Below are positions 32,075-38,312 of a stretch of DNA of 38,312 nt, one piece after another. The notes beneath the pieces were generated by a model. The model was not told the DNA's origin and did no database searches. It saw only the letters and a list, made by a program, of their open reading frames with translations. Position 1 is the first letter of the stretch. Every line of letters begins with the position of its first letter. Origin of the DNA: Clostridia bacterium (lineage in GTDB: Bacteria > Bacillota > Clostridia > Oscillospirales > CAG-272); contig JAFTXO010000020.1 in NCBI GenBank assembly GCA_017461765.1, positions 1-38,312 on the forward strand. Direction: 5' to 3'. Made by a program: the position numbers and the translations under genes.

Positions 32075-33061
32075 ATGAATTTGAACTCAAATGTAAGACC
32101 CGAAGAAATGACTCGTATAACGACCCCTGAGCTCGCAAATGCTTTTATCGACGAACAGGTTAAGCTCGTAAGAGAGCAGGTTAAGGACAAAAAAGTCTTG
32201 CTCGCACTCTCGGGCGGTGTTGACTCAAGCGTTGTTGCCGCGCTTCTTATTAAGGCTATCGGCAAGCAACTCGTTTGCATTCACGTAAATCACGGACTTA
32301 TGCGTAAGGGCGAAAGCGAACAGGTTATCGATGTGTTCCAAAAGCAGCTCGATGCTAACCTTATATATATCGACGCTACCGACCGCTATCTTGACAAGCT
32401 TGCAGGAGTTAGCGATCCTGAAACAAAGCGTAAGATAATCGGCGGAGAGTTTATCCGTATATTTGAAGAAGAAGCAAGAAAGCTTGAAGGTATTGATTTC
32501 TTGGCTCAAGGTACTATATATCCCGATATTCTTGAAAGCGACGGAGTTAAGGCTCACCACAATGTAGGCGGACTTCCCGAGGATCTTAAATTCGAGCTCG
32601 TTGAGCCCGTCAAGCTTCTTTTCAAGGACGAGGTGAGAGTTGTAGGTAAGGCTCTTGGCTTGCCCTCTCAAATGGTTGATCGTCAGCCCTTCCCCGGACC
32701 GGGTCTCGGAGTTCGTTGCCTTGGCGCTATCACTCGCGACAGACTTCATGCGCTCAGAGAGGCTGATGCTATTCTCCGTGAGGAATTTGATAAAAACGGA
32801 CTTAACGGCAAGGTATGGCAGTACTTCATCGTAGTTCCCGATATGAAGAGCGTGGGCGTAAAAAATAGCGCTCGTTACGAGGGCTGGCCCGCAATCATCC
32901 GTGCCGTAAATACAACAGATGCAATGAGCGCAACTATCGAGGAAATTCCCTACGCGCTCCTTCACCATATAACAAATCGCATCACAAGCGAGGTAGAAGG
33001 CATCAACCGTGTCCTCTATGACCTCACACCCAAGCCCGTTGGAACGATAGAGTGGGAATAA
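32075..33061 (+). CDS. guaA: GMP synthase, ATP-pyrophosphatase/dimerization part only (no glutaminase domain)
   Basis: 328 aa from the ATG at 32075 (GGAGGT upstream). It covers the ATP-PPase P-loop LLALSGGVDSSVVAALL, VNHGLMRKGESEQV, the QGTIYPDILES segment, HHNVGGLPEDL, RQPFPGPGLGVRCLGAITRD and the C-terminal YDLTPKPVGTIEWE. Ordinary bacterial GuaA is about 510-525 aa with an N-terminal class I glutamine amidotransferase; that domain is absent and there is no reading frame for it upstream. The protein would need a separate amidotransferase subunit, as in archaea, or use ammonia. A mobile element starts right after its stop codon. Confidence 0.93.
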   Translation: MNLNSNVRPEEMTRITTPELANAFIDEQVKLVREQVKDKKVLLALSGGVDSSVVAALLIKAIGKQLVCIHVNHGLMRKGESEQVIDVFQKQLDANLIYIDATDRYLDKLAGVSDPETKRKIIGGEFIRIFEEEARKLEGIDFLAQGTIYPDILESDGVKAHHNVGGLPEDLKFELVEPVKLLFKDEVRVVGKALGLPSQMVDRQPFPGPGLGVRCLGAITRDRLHALREADAILREEFDKNGLNGKVWQYFIVVPDMKSVGVKNSARYEGWPAIIRAVNTTDAMSATIEEIPYALLHHITNRITSEVEGINRVLYDLTPKPVGTIEWE

Positions 33062-33072
33062 TTAACGCAAGT

Positions 33073-33102
33073 CGAAAAAGCCTTATATATCAAGGGTTTT
33101 CG
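33073..33102 (+). terminator. Possible guaA terminator
   Basis: CGAAAA (33073-33078) and CCTT (33081-33084) pair with AAGG (33092-33095) and TTTTCG (33097-33102). There is no strong T-run, so its strength is uncertain. Confidence 0.5.
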
Positions 33103-33116
33103 GCTCTCAAAGCGGA

Positions 33117-33138
33117 TTTTTGATACCGTTTTGATACC
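33117..33138. repeat. Tandem TTTTGATACC repeat, possible integrase site
   Basis: Two adjacent 11-bp copies of (T/G)TTTTGATACC at 33117-33127 and 33128-33138, about 60 bases past the guaA stop. GATACCGTT occurs again at 34871-34879 in the element's promoter region. These could be arm-type integrase or excisionase sites near the attachment site. Confidence 0.5.
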
Positions 33139-33174
33139 AATGGAATTATTCTCATAACAAATTCAATATAAGAG

Positions 33175-33224
33175 ATAGCCTCTCTTGTTTGAACGCTTAA
33201 GTTCAGCAAGAGAGGCTATTTTTG
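33175..33224 (+). terminator. Strong terminator inside the element's left end
   Basis: ATAGCCTCTCTTG (33175-33187) pairs perfectly with CAAGAGAGGCTAT (33207-33219), then TTTTTG. The loop holds a further TGAAC/GTTCA pair. It could insulate the element from guaA transcription and also close the DUF6076-like gene from the other side. Confidence 0.88.
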
Positions 33225-33231
33225 TATTCTG

Positions 33232-34773
33232 TTAGGTTTTAGGCGTTCTGTTCGGGAAATAACCTTCCATCCAAGCGATGTATTCCGTGGCGGTGATTTT
33301 ACCGTCCGAACACTCATCGCGCTTGGAGAGTGCTTGGAACTTCCATTTCTTGAAGTCGGGTTCTTTGATCTGACGGGAGCGAACACGAGCTGCATAACGC
33401 TTGTAGTATTTGCTGTAAATCGCAAGTGCCGGGTTCTCGGCTGCTTTCGCTTTGTAATTCTCTTGTGCGGCAAGATCTTGGCACGTGCGTGTTTGTCCTT
33501 CTGCCACTCTGTCACAGTAGTTCGTATCGTAGTTGCCTTTCATAATGAAGTATCTGCCACAGCGTTTGCATTTTTTGAAGCGAATATCTTGTTCAAGCAT
33601 CTTGGTAAATTCTAATTCCAAAATATCCGCAACGGTGCGAAACTCATATTTGAACGATATAAAATGCGGAAAACGGAGATATGGTTCAAGCTCTTTGTGT
33701 GTGATGTTATATTTTTCTTCAAAAGCGATATGATGTTCCGTTTTATCAATTTTGGTGTTTATACGGCGAGCAACCTCTGTTGGAGGCAATCCATAAGGCA
33801 TAACATTTCCACTAAGCTTCATTGTACTGAAGGTTAAAGACTCTTTTCGATATGACACGGAACTTAAATTGTGAAGTCTTTTGAAAACGAACCATCGTTC
33901 AGATGGTGCTAAATGACCGAGGACTTCGGGATAGTAGTTTTCATCGAAGCAAAACTCTATCATATCCAAATACTCTTTTTGAAGCATCAAAAGCACATTG
34001 CAATATGATTTTAAGGCTTTCGCACTCGTGCGAAATTCCTTAAACAACGGAGGACAAACAGTGGTATAAAGAGAGGCGTATGCGACCTGTTTAATGTTTG
34101 ACATCGTGTCCTGATATCTGAAATAATCTTCAACAATTAACTGATTGCGATTATACACCTTCTCCGGCGCACGTGCTTGAATTTCTTCTTCTGTCGGTTT
34201 TGTTTTTCCGCTTTGTTCTCCAATAAAGTTTCCTAATGCATTCATAAAATTGTAGAACTTCATTGCCTCGATGGCAGGCGTTTTGAAATCAGCGTACACA
34301 AAATCAAGGATTCCCTCACCATATCTCATTTTGATTCTTGCGCCACTCAGAACATTGTTGAGGGGAATGCGCTTGATTTGTGGATTGTCGATATAGTAAT
34401 TGTTTTCCTCGTTGTCTATAAGATCCTTTGAGATAATGTATTTGGAATTCATACGAGCGAGAACCTCGGCATTATACTCCAAATCGCGCAAGCGGCTTTC
34501 TTCTCTCTGTTGGATTTCTTCTTCGCTCAGAATATCCTCGTGAATTTCTCTGCGCTTGGCTTCGTCCTCATTATATTGGTCGATGGCTTCTTGCATAGTG
34601 AAATCTTCGTTGCCTGAATCAACGGTTATCACAAATGTTCGCTCGTCGGGATCAAAGCTTACATCGTTGAAGAAAAAATCATAGGAAACAGTTTGATTTC
34701 CTCTTAAAGTGGAGCTTCGTTTTTCTGTATGTGACATCTCGTATTCCGAGAAATCATATTTTTGTTTTGCCAT
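33232..34773 (-). CDS. DUF6076-like mobile-element protein
   Basis: 513 aa from the ATG at 34773 (GGTGAGGTG upstream). The protein is acidic in its first third (residues about 60-100, Glu/Asp-rich and probably coiled) and has a C-terminal zinc-finger-like region KCKRCGRYFIMKGNYDTNYC then CQDLAAQENYK, with four spaced cysteines, followed by a basic stretch (YYKRYAARVRSRQ). This resembles DUF6076 proteins common in Firmicutes integrative elements; the name is from memory. Function is unknown. It is transcribed away from the integrase genes from an overlapping divergent promoter, the usual place for a cargo or regulatory gene. Confidence 0.65.
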   Translation of the reverse strand: MAKQKYDFSEYEMSHTEKRSSTLRGNQTVSYDFFFNDVSFDPDERTFVITVDSGNEDFTMQEAIDQYNEDEAKRREIHEDILSEEEIQQREESRLRDLEYNAEVLARMNSKYIISKDLIDNEENNYYIDNPQIKRIPLNNVLSGARIKMRYGEGILDFVYADFKTPAIEAMKFYNFMNALGNFIGEQSGKTKPTEEEIQARAPEKVYNRNQLIVEDYFRYQDTMSNIKQVAYASLYTTVCPPLFKEFRTSAKALKSYCNVLLMLQKEYLDMIEFCFDENYYPEVLGHLAPSERWFVFKRLHNLSSVSYRKESLTFSTMKLSGNVMPYGLPPTEVARRINTKIDKTEHHIAFEEKYNITHKELEPYLRFPHFISFKYEFRTVADILELEFTKMLEQDIRFKKCKRCGRYFIMKGNYDTNYCDRVAEGQTRTCQDLAAQENYKAKAAENPALAIYSKYYKRYAARVRSRQIKEPDFKKWKFQALSKRDECSDGKITATEYIAWMEGYFPNRTPKT

Positions 34774-34841
34774 ATACACACCTCACCGTTAGAAAATGCA
34801 AATTGGATTGATTTTAGACAATCAACATCACTCCAATAAAC

Positions 34842-34925
34842 ATTATACAATTCTATTGCAATTTTGTCAAGATACCGTTATAATCTATTTAGACAATTCA
34901 AATCCAACTCATCGTAATTGTCTAA
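34842..34925. promoter_or_regulatory. Overlapping divergent promoters with repeated operator half-sites
   Basis: Plus strand: TTGCAA (34856-34861), 17 bases, TATAAT (34879-34884). Minus strand: TTGACA (34870-34865), 17 bases, TATAAT (34847-34842). The two promoters interleave, so RNA polymerase can hold only one at a time. TTAGACAATT (34889-34898) and its inverse AATTGTCTAA (34916-34925) follow the plus -10; a third near-copy, TTAGACAATC, is at 34814-34823 beyond the minus -10. This is the layout of a switch deciding between integrase genes and the leftward gene. Confidence 0.8.
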
Positions 34926-34947
34926 TATCTTGAAAGGAGGCGGTTTT

Positions 34948-35016
34948 ATGAAATTAACACTACTGAGGGAAGGAGGTACACTGAATGGAGAGAACTTTAA
35001 TGGTCACCGCCGTTGA
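34948..35016 (+). CDS. 22-aa leader peptide overlapping the HTH gene
   Basis: Reads MKLTLLREGGTLNGENFNGH then RR and stop. It has the strongest ribosome site of the region (GAAAGGAGG, eight bases before ATG) and overlaps the next gene's start by 32 bases in another frame; that gene's own AAGGAGGT site lies inside it. Translation of the leader could expose or block the downstream site. No conserved motif is known to me. Confidence 0.45.
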   Translation: MKLTLLREGGTLNGENFNGHRR

Positions 35017-35185
35017 GATCGCTGCTGATCTCGGCGTGTCCAGAGCTTTCGCATACAACCTTATCAAGAGACTCAACGCCGAGCTTGAAGAAAAGGGTTA
35101 TATCACGATCGCCGGAAAGGTCAGCCGTAAGTTTTACGAAGAGAAGCTCTACGGTATGCAGCAGAACAATATGAAAGGAGCGTAA
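34985..35185 (+). CDS. Small helix-turn-helix protein (excisionase-like)
   Basis: 66 aa. MVTAVEIAADLGVSRAFAYN, then LIKRLNAELEEKGYI, is a winged or MerR-like helix-turn-helix, as in excisionases and small regulators encoded just before integrases. AAGGAGGT lies seven bases upstream. The gene ends two bases before the integrase start, so they are cotranscribed and likely coupled. It may bind the TTAGACAATT repeats, the att region, or both; that is inference. Confidence 0.8.
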   Translation: MERTLMVTAVEIAADLGVSRAFAYNLIKRLNAELEEKGYITIAGKVSRKFYEEKLYGMQQNNMKGA

Positions 35186-35187
35186 TA

Positions 35188-36258
35188 ATGCCTGCTTATA
35201 AGGAAAAAGACAGCAAAACTTGGTATGTGTCCGTTCGTTACGAGGATTGGACGGGCAAAAAAACACGAAAGGTCAAGCGCGGATTTCAAAGCAAGCGCGA
35301 GGCTCTTGAGTGGGAGCGAAAGTTCCTTCTGAAAGAGAACGCAAGCCTTGATATGACCTTCGAGTCCTTCTTGGAGCTTTACAAGGAAGATTTGAAGGAC
35401 AGACTCAAGCTCAGCACTTGGATTATGAAAACAAGCGTGATCGATCAAAAAATCCTCCCTTATTTCAAAAATAAGCGTATGTGCGACATTAAGCCTTCCG
35501 ATGTGATCGCTTGGCAGAAAGTAATAATGGCGCACAGAGATGAGAATGGGAACGCCTACACGCCGACCTATCTCAAAACCATTCACAATCAGCTCAGCGC
35601 GATATTCAACCACGCTGTTCGCTACTATGAGCTTTCAAGCAACCCTGCCGCCAAGGCTGGCAATATGGGTAAAGAGAAAACGAGAGAGATGCTCTTTTGG
35701 ACGAAGGACGAATATACGACCTTTGCCGAGGAGATTATGGACAAGCCGATCTCCTTCTATGCCTTTGAAATGCTCTATTGGTGCGGACTCCGTATGGGTG
35801 AATTGCTCGCCCTGACACCGAACGATTTTGATCTTGAGGACGGCATCGTCCGCATCACAAAATCCTATCAGAGAATACACGGCGAGGATGTTATTACAGA
35901 TCCCAAGACCGACAAAAGTATTCACAATATCAAAATGCCCGATTTTCTTGTGGACGAGATACAGGACTATCTCAAAGCCTTGTATAGTGTTGAGGGCGAT
36001 ACTCGCATCTTCCCAATCACGAAGGGATACCTTCACCGTGAAATGACGAGAGGTTGCAACGCCACGGGTGTGAAGCGTATCCGTATTCACGACCTTCGCC
36101 ACTCGCACGTTTCCTTGCTTATCAATATGGGATTTTCAGCCGTTGCTATAGCAGACCGTGTCGGTCACGAAAGTATCGATATCACCTACCGCTACGCACA
36201 CCTTTTCCCGACCACACAGAAGGAAATCGCAAACAAATTAAACACAGAGAGAGGTTAA
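35188..36258 (+). CDS. Tyrosine recombinase (integrase)
   Basis: 356 aa. Arm-binding N-terminus (SKTWYVSVRYEDWTGKKTRK, about 8-30), core-binding SAM-like domain (about 55-150) and catalytic domain. Catalytic residues: Arg in WCGLRMGELLAL, HDLRHSH (His-x-x-Arg), His in VGHES and the nucleophile Tyr in ITYRYAHLF. The Tn916-like layout fits integrative elements of Firmicutes. AAAGGAGCG lies seven bases before the ATG. It probably recombines at the guaA side (33040-33140). Confidence 0.95.
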   Translation: MPAYKEKDSKTWYVSVRYEDWTGKKTRKVKRGFQSKREALEWERKFLLKENASLDMTFESFLELYKEDLKDRLKLSTWIMKTSVIDQKILPYFKNKRMCDIKPSDVIAWQKVIMAHRDENGNAYTPTYLKTIHNQLSAIFNHAVRYYELSSNPAAKAGNMGKEKTREMLFWTKDEYTTFAEEIMDKPISFYAFEMLYWCGLRMGELLALTPNDFDLEDGIVRITKSYQRIHGEDVITDPKTDKSIHNIKMPDFLVDEIQDYLKALYSVEGDTRIFPITKGYLHREMTRGCNATGVKRIRIHDLRHSHVSLLINMGFSAVAIADRVGHESIDITYRYAHLFPTTQKEIANKLNTERG

Positions 36259-36262
36259 TATT

Positions 36263-36589
36263 ATGTCAGCAAAAAACAGAGATAAGTATCAGAGATGGCG
36301 TTGCCACACAATCGCATTCAGAATGTCACCCGAGGAAAGCCGTCAGCTTGATATTGCCGTGAAGCTTTCGGGACTCACGAAGCAAGATTATGTGTGCAAC
36401 CGTTGCCTTGAGCGTGATGTGGTTGTACAGGGCAATCCGAGGGTTTACAAGGCTCTCAAGGGGCAGTTGGCAGAGGTGCTCGCCGAGCTGCGCAAACTCG
36501 CCACAGCGTGCGAAATTACGCCCGAACTGCTCGAAACAATCAACCTTATCACCGTTACGATGGAAGGAATGAAAGGAGAGAGCGTATGA
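36263..36589 (+). CDS. MobC-like mobilization protein
   Basis: 108 aa. The N-terminal segment TIAFRMSPEESRQLDIAVKL then SGLTKQDYV is a ribbon-helix-helix motif, with a longer helical tail (GQLAEVLAELRKLAT), as in MobC or relaxosome accessory proteins and related mobile-element regulators. It starts four bases after the integrase stop and overlaps the next gene by four bases (ATGA). A role with the MobV relaxase downstream is likely but inferred. Confidence 0.7.
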   Translation: MSAKNRDKYQRWRCHTIAFRMSPEESRQLDIAVKLSGLTKQDYVCNRCLERDVVVQGNPRVYKALKGQLAEVLAELRKLATACEITPELLETINLITVTMEGMKGESV

Positions 36590-37737
36590 CGGAAAAAGAA
36601 ATGACCGCCCTTGCAACATCTGTTGGCGCAGATGCAGGACAGTCATCTCAAAGTATTCACACAGATAGTATATCACAAACAGAAGAAGAAAACAAGGGGT
36701 TTGACGATTTTTCCTACGATTTTCGCAGAGAGTGGATTTTGGCGAATGACACCTCTTATTTGAAAACCGTAACAATGGACGAGCTTTATGACACGACCTT
36801 CGATGTGAGCCTGCCGATTATTGACGGTGTGCTTTATCCGGGCACGTACCTTTTCGCAGGGCCGTCGAAGGTAGGCAAGAGCTTTCTGATGGCTCAGCTC
36901 GCCTACCACGTTAGCACAGGCACAGAGCTGTGGGGCAACGCCGTGCGAAAAGGCACGGTGCTGTACCTCGCTCTTGAGGATGATTACGCAAGACTCCAAC
37001 GCAGGCTCTACCGTATGTTCGGTACGAACAGCGCACCGAATTTGCATCTCGCTACCGAGGCGAGAGTTCTCGGCAACGGCTTTGACGAACAAATCAAAGC
37101 CTTCATTCGCAACCATCCCGACACACGCCTGATCATTATTGATGTGCTTCAGCGTGTGCGTGATATGGGCGGTAAGGATTACAGCTACGCAAGCGATTAC
37201 GAAATCGTTGCGAAGCTGAAGGCAATGACCGACGGAACGGGCGTTGCTCTCCTGATTGTCCACCACACGAGAAAGCAACAAGCGGACGATATTTTTGATA
37301 TGATTTCCGGTACGAACGGTCTGATGGGTGCCGCCGACGGCGCGTTTATTATCAGCAAGGAAAGGCGAACGGGCAACGGCGCGACCATTGATGTGGTCGG
37401 CAGAGATCAGCCCGATCAGAAATTTTACCTCAACCGTAATGTTGAAACACTTGTGTGGGAGCTTGAGAAAGCAGAGAACGAACTATGGGTAGAGCCGAGC
37501 GATCCCTTGCTCGACTCCGTTGCTTCTTTTCTTTCTGCCGGTAGGTCAAGTTGGGTGGGTTCGCCCACCGAACTTGCAACGCTTCTCTGCGTTGATATGA
37601 AGCCGAACGTACTCACGCTTAGGTTGAACATCAATGCAGGACGGCTGCTCAAGGAATACGGCATCCGATATAAGAGCAGCCGTTGTCACGACGGGCGCAA
37701 GGTGAGCTTATCACTTGCAGAGCCGAGTCCGGCGTGA
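36586..37737 (+). CDS. RepA-like AAA ATPase (hexameric helicase type)
   Basis: 383 aa from the ATG at 36586, overlapping the MobC-like stop; the frame opens earlier at 36508 but that part overlaps the previous gene. RecA-like core with Walker A FAGPSKVGKSFLMAQ, LYLALEDDYARLQRR, Walker B LIIIDVLQRVRD and LLIVHHTRKQ. This matches RSF1010-RepA-type and AAA_25 ATPases common in mobilizable elements, where they are thought to assist replication. A C-terminal wHTH-like region follows. It sits before the palindrome-rich segment at 37738-37949. Confidence 0.85.
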   Translation: MTEKEMTALATSVGADAGQSSQSIHTDSISQTEEENKGFDDFSYDFRREWILANDTSYLKTVTMDELYDTTFDVSLPIIDGVLYPGTYLFAGPSKVGKSFLMAQLAYHVSTGTELWGNAVRKGTVLYLALEDDYARLQRRLYRMFGTNSAPNLHLATEARVLGNGFDEQIKAFIRNHPDTRLIIIDVLQRVRDMGGKDYSYASDYEIVAKLKAMTDGTGVALLIVHHTRKQQADDIFDMISGTNGLMGAADGAFIISKERRTGNGATIDVVGRDQPDQKFYLNRNVETLVWELEKAENELWVEPSDPLLDSVASFLSAGRSSWVGSPTELATLLCVDMKPNVLTLRLNINAGRLLKEYGIRYKSSRCHDGRKVSLSLAEPSPA

Positions 37738-37949
37738 CGCTCCGTGACGGTCGTGTCGGTGTTAGTGGGGGTGTGTAAAACACCGTCACCACCGACACGC
37801 ATCGACACGGTGCCGGGGTGCAGGGGCAGCGTCCCGCCCCCTCGGGAGAGCGCAATAGCATCTTTTGATGGCCTTTAGGCTGTCAAAAGTGCTTTTGCGT
37901 TACTTTTGGCAAAAGTAACAAAACCGCTACCCTTACGGGCAGCAGATAG
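37738..37949. other. Palindrome-rich segment, candidate oriT or replication origin
   Basis: GTGACGGT (37744-37751) pairs with ACCGTCAC (37782-37789), and CGTGTCGGTG (37752-37761) with CACCGACACG (37790-37799), in crossing order; GGTGT/ACACC (37770-37784) nests inside. A long imperfect hairpin (37858-37892) and the perfect palindrome GTTACTTTTGGCAAAAGTAAC (37899-37919) follow. The stretch lies directly before a MobV relaxase frame, where MobV oriT sites are normally found. No long ORF is present. Confidence 0.6.
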
Positions 37950-38312
37950 GAAGGTACGATTATAGAAAGAACGATAAGCGCAGAAGTAGGAAAAGGTTCG
38001 GTTGCTCATAATGGGCGCGTATTCCACGCCAAGAACACCGATCCCGAAAGAAGTCATTTGAACCGCTGCTATTGTAGCGAAAATATAAAGACGGTATATC
38101 AAGAGCTGTTCGGTGAAGCACTCAAAAAGTACAACGCCAAGCAAACACGCTCTGACAGAAGGATAAGCAATTACTATGAAAAGATACGGTCGGGAAAACA
38201 AGAGAAGCCGTTTCACGAGCTGATACTTCAAATCGGTAATTGCAACGACACCAACGCACAGAGTGAGTTCGGTGCGGAGGCGGCAGAGATGCTCGACGAG
38301 TATATGAAGGGA
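37950..38312 (+). CDS. MobV/Pre-family relaxase, N-terminal part (runs off right edge)
   Basis: The open frame reads EGTIIERTISAEVGKGSVAH, then NGRVFHAKNTDPERSHLNRC and YEKIRSGKQEKPFHELILQI. These are the N-terminal motifs of MobV-type relaxases, which nick oriT and start plasmid or element transfer. No ATG starts the frame: the codon before EGT is TAG at 37947-37949, and removing one A would give ATG GAA GGT. So the start is disrupted by one base, or a rare codon (ACG/ATT/ATA) after AGGAAGG is used. The rest lies outside the window. Confidence 0.82.

Larger units (their letters stand above)
33062..38312. mobile_element. Integrative mobilizable element (left part), next to guaA
   Basis: From just after the guaA stop the gene content changes to a DUF6076-like protein, a small HTH protein, tyrosine integrase, MobC-like protein, RepA-like ATPase and a MobV relaxase that runs off the window. 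GC content rises from about 34985 onwards. The 3' end of guaA is a known insertion site for genomic islands. The exact left boundary is not fixed; candidates are the guaA 3' end itself or the GATACC repeats at 33117-33138. The right end lies outside the window. Confidence 0.8.

Noticed and set aside
36508-36585. N-terminal extension of the RepA-like ATPase
   Set aside because: It lies wholly inside the MobC-like gene; the ATGA overlap start at 36586 is the usual operon pattern.

Overview
This window reads as a chromosomal segment of a low-to-moderate GC Clostridia-type Bacillota bacterium, most like an uncultured gut lineage. The grounds are the rpmH-rnpA-yidD-yidC-jag block, strong AGGAGG-type ribosome binding sites, many textbook TTGACA-17-TATAAT promoters, an FMN riboswitch ahead of ribU, BspA-like secreted proteins, and a MobV/tyrosine-integrase mobile element. 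The genus cannot be fixed from sequence alone.

Layout. 1-160 is the end of an IS3-like insertion sequence whose transposase ribosome binding site is buried in a long hairpin. 174-2971 (minus) is the rpmH-rnpA-yidD-yidC-jag block, but dnaA, its usual neighbour, is not next to it; a ygiQ radical-SAM gene (3131-5104) is there instead. 5311-6888 is a zinc-ribbon membrane protein. 7025-12887 (minus) is a tightly packed five-gene run made only of hydrolase-type proteins: metallophosphoesterase, MBL-fold hydrolase, GH78-like glycosidase, Nif3-like protein and a nitrilase-GDPD fusion. It is preceded by two small membrane proteins. 13335-14726 is a decayed accessory patch: a frameshifted CPYCG protein, a lipoprotein and a four-helix-bundle (S23/IVP-type) gene with a disturbed N-terminus. 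Directly against that gene lies a 113-bp array of mini-hairpins (14712-14824). The stems differ in sequence but stay self-complementary, and they are joined by a constant AATTCAT linker. The array runs into the 3' end of rlmD and supplies its stop codon. I consider it the best candidate in the window for an undescribed system.

16186-25004 holds rlmA; a kinase-PqqD-peptidase trio that looks like an orphan RiPP-type or surface-modification unit, with a Ser/Glu-rich lipoprotein upstream; a MarR/acyl-CoA-synthetase operon; a nitroreductase with a long structured leader; tRNA-Thr(CGT); rsmA; and two membrane proteins. 25253-28717 is a large secreted BspA-like repeat protein. Its promoter lies just behind a C12 tract held in the loop of an inverted repeat, which could be a phase-variable site. 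29167-31953 (minus) carries a KDG-kinase-like gene, an OGG-type DNA glycosylase and ribU under an FMN riboswitch. 32075-33061 is a GMP synthase that lacks the glutaminase domain.

From just after guaA to the right edge (about 33062-38312) lies an integrative, mobilizable element: DUF6076-like protein, overlapping divergent promoters with repeated operator half-sites, small HTH protein, tyrosine integrase, MobC-like protein, RepA-like ATPase, a palindrome-rich candidate oriT, and the start of a MobV relaxase that runs off the window. Three genes (near 13430, 14692 and 37948) look interrupted by single-base indels. That could be real decay or assembly error.
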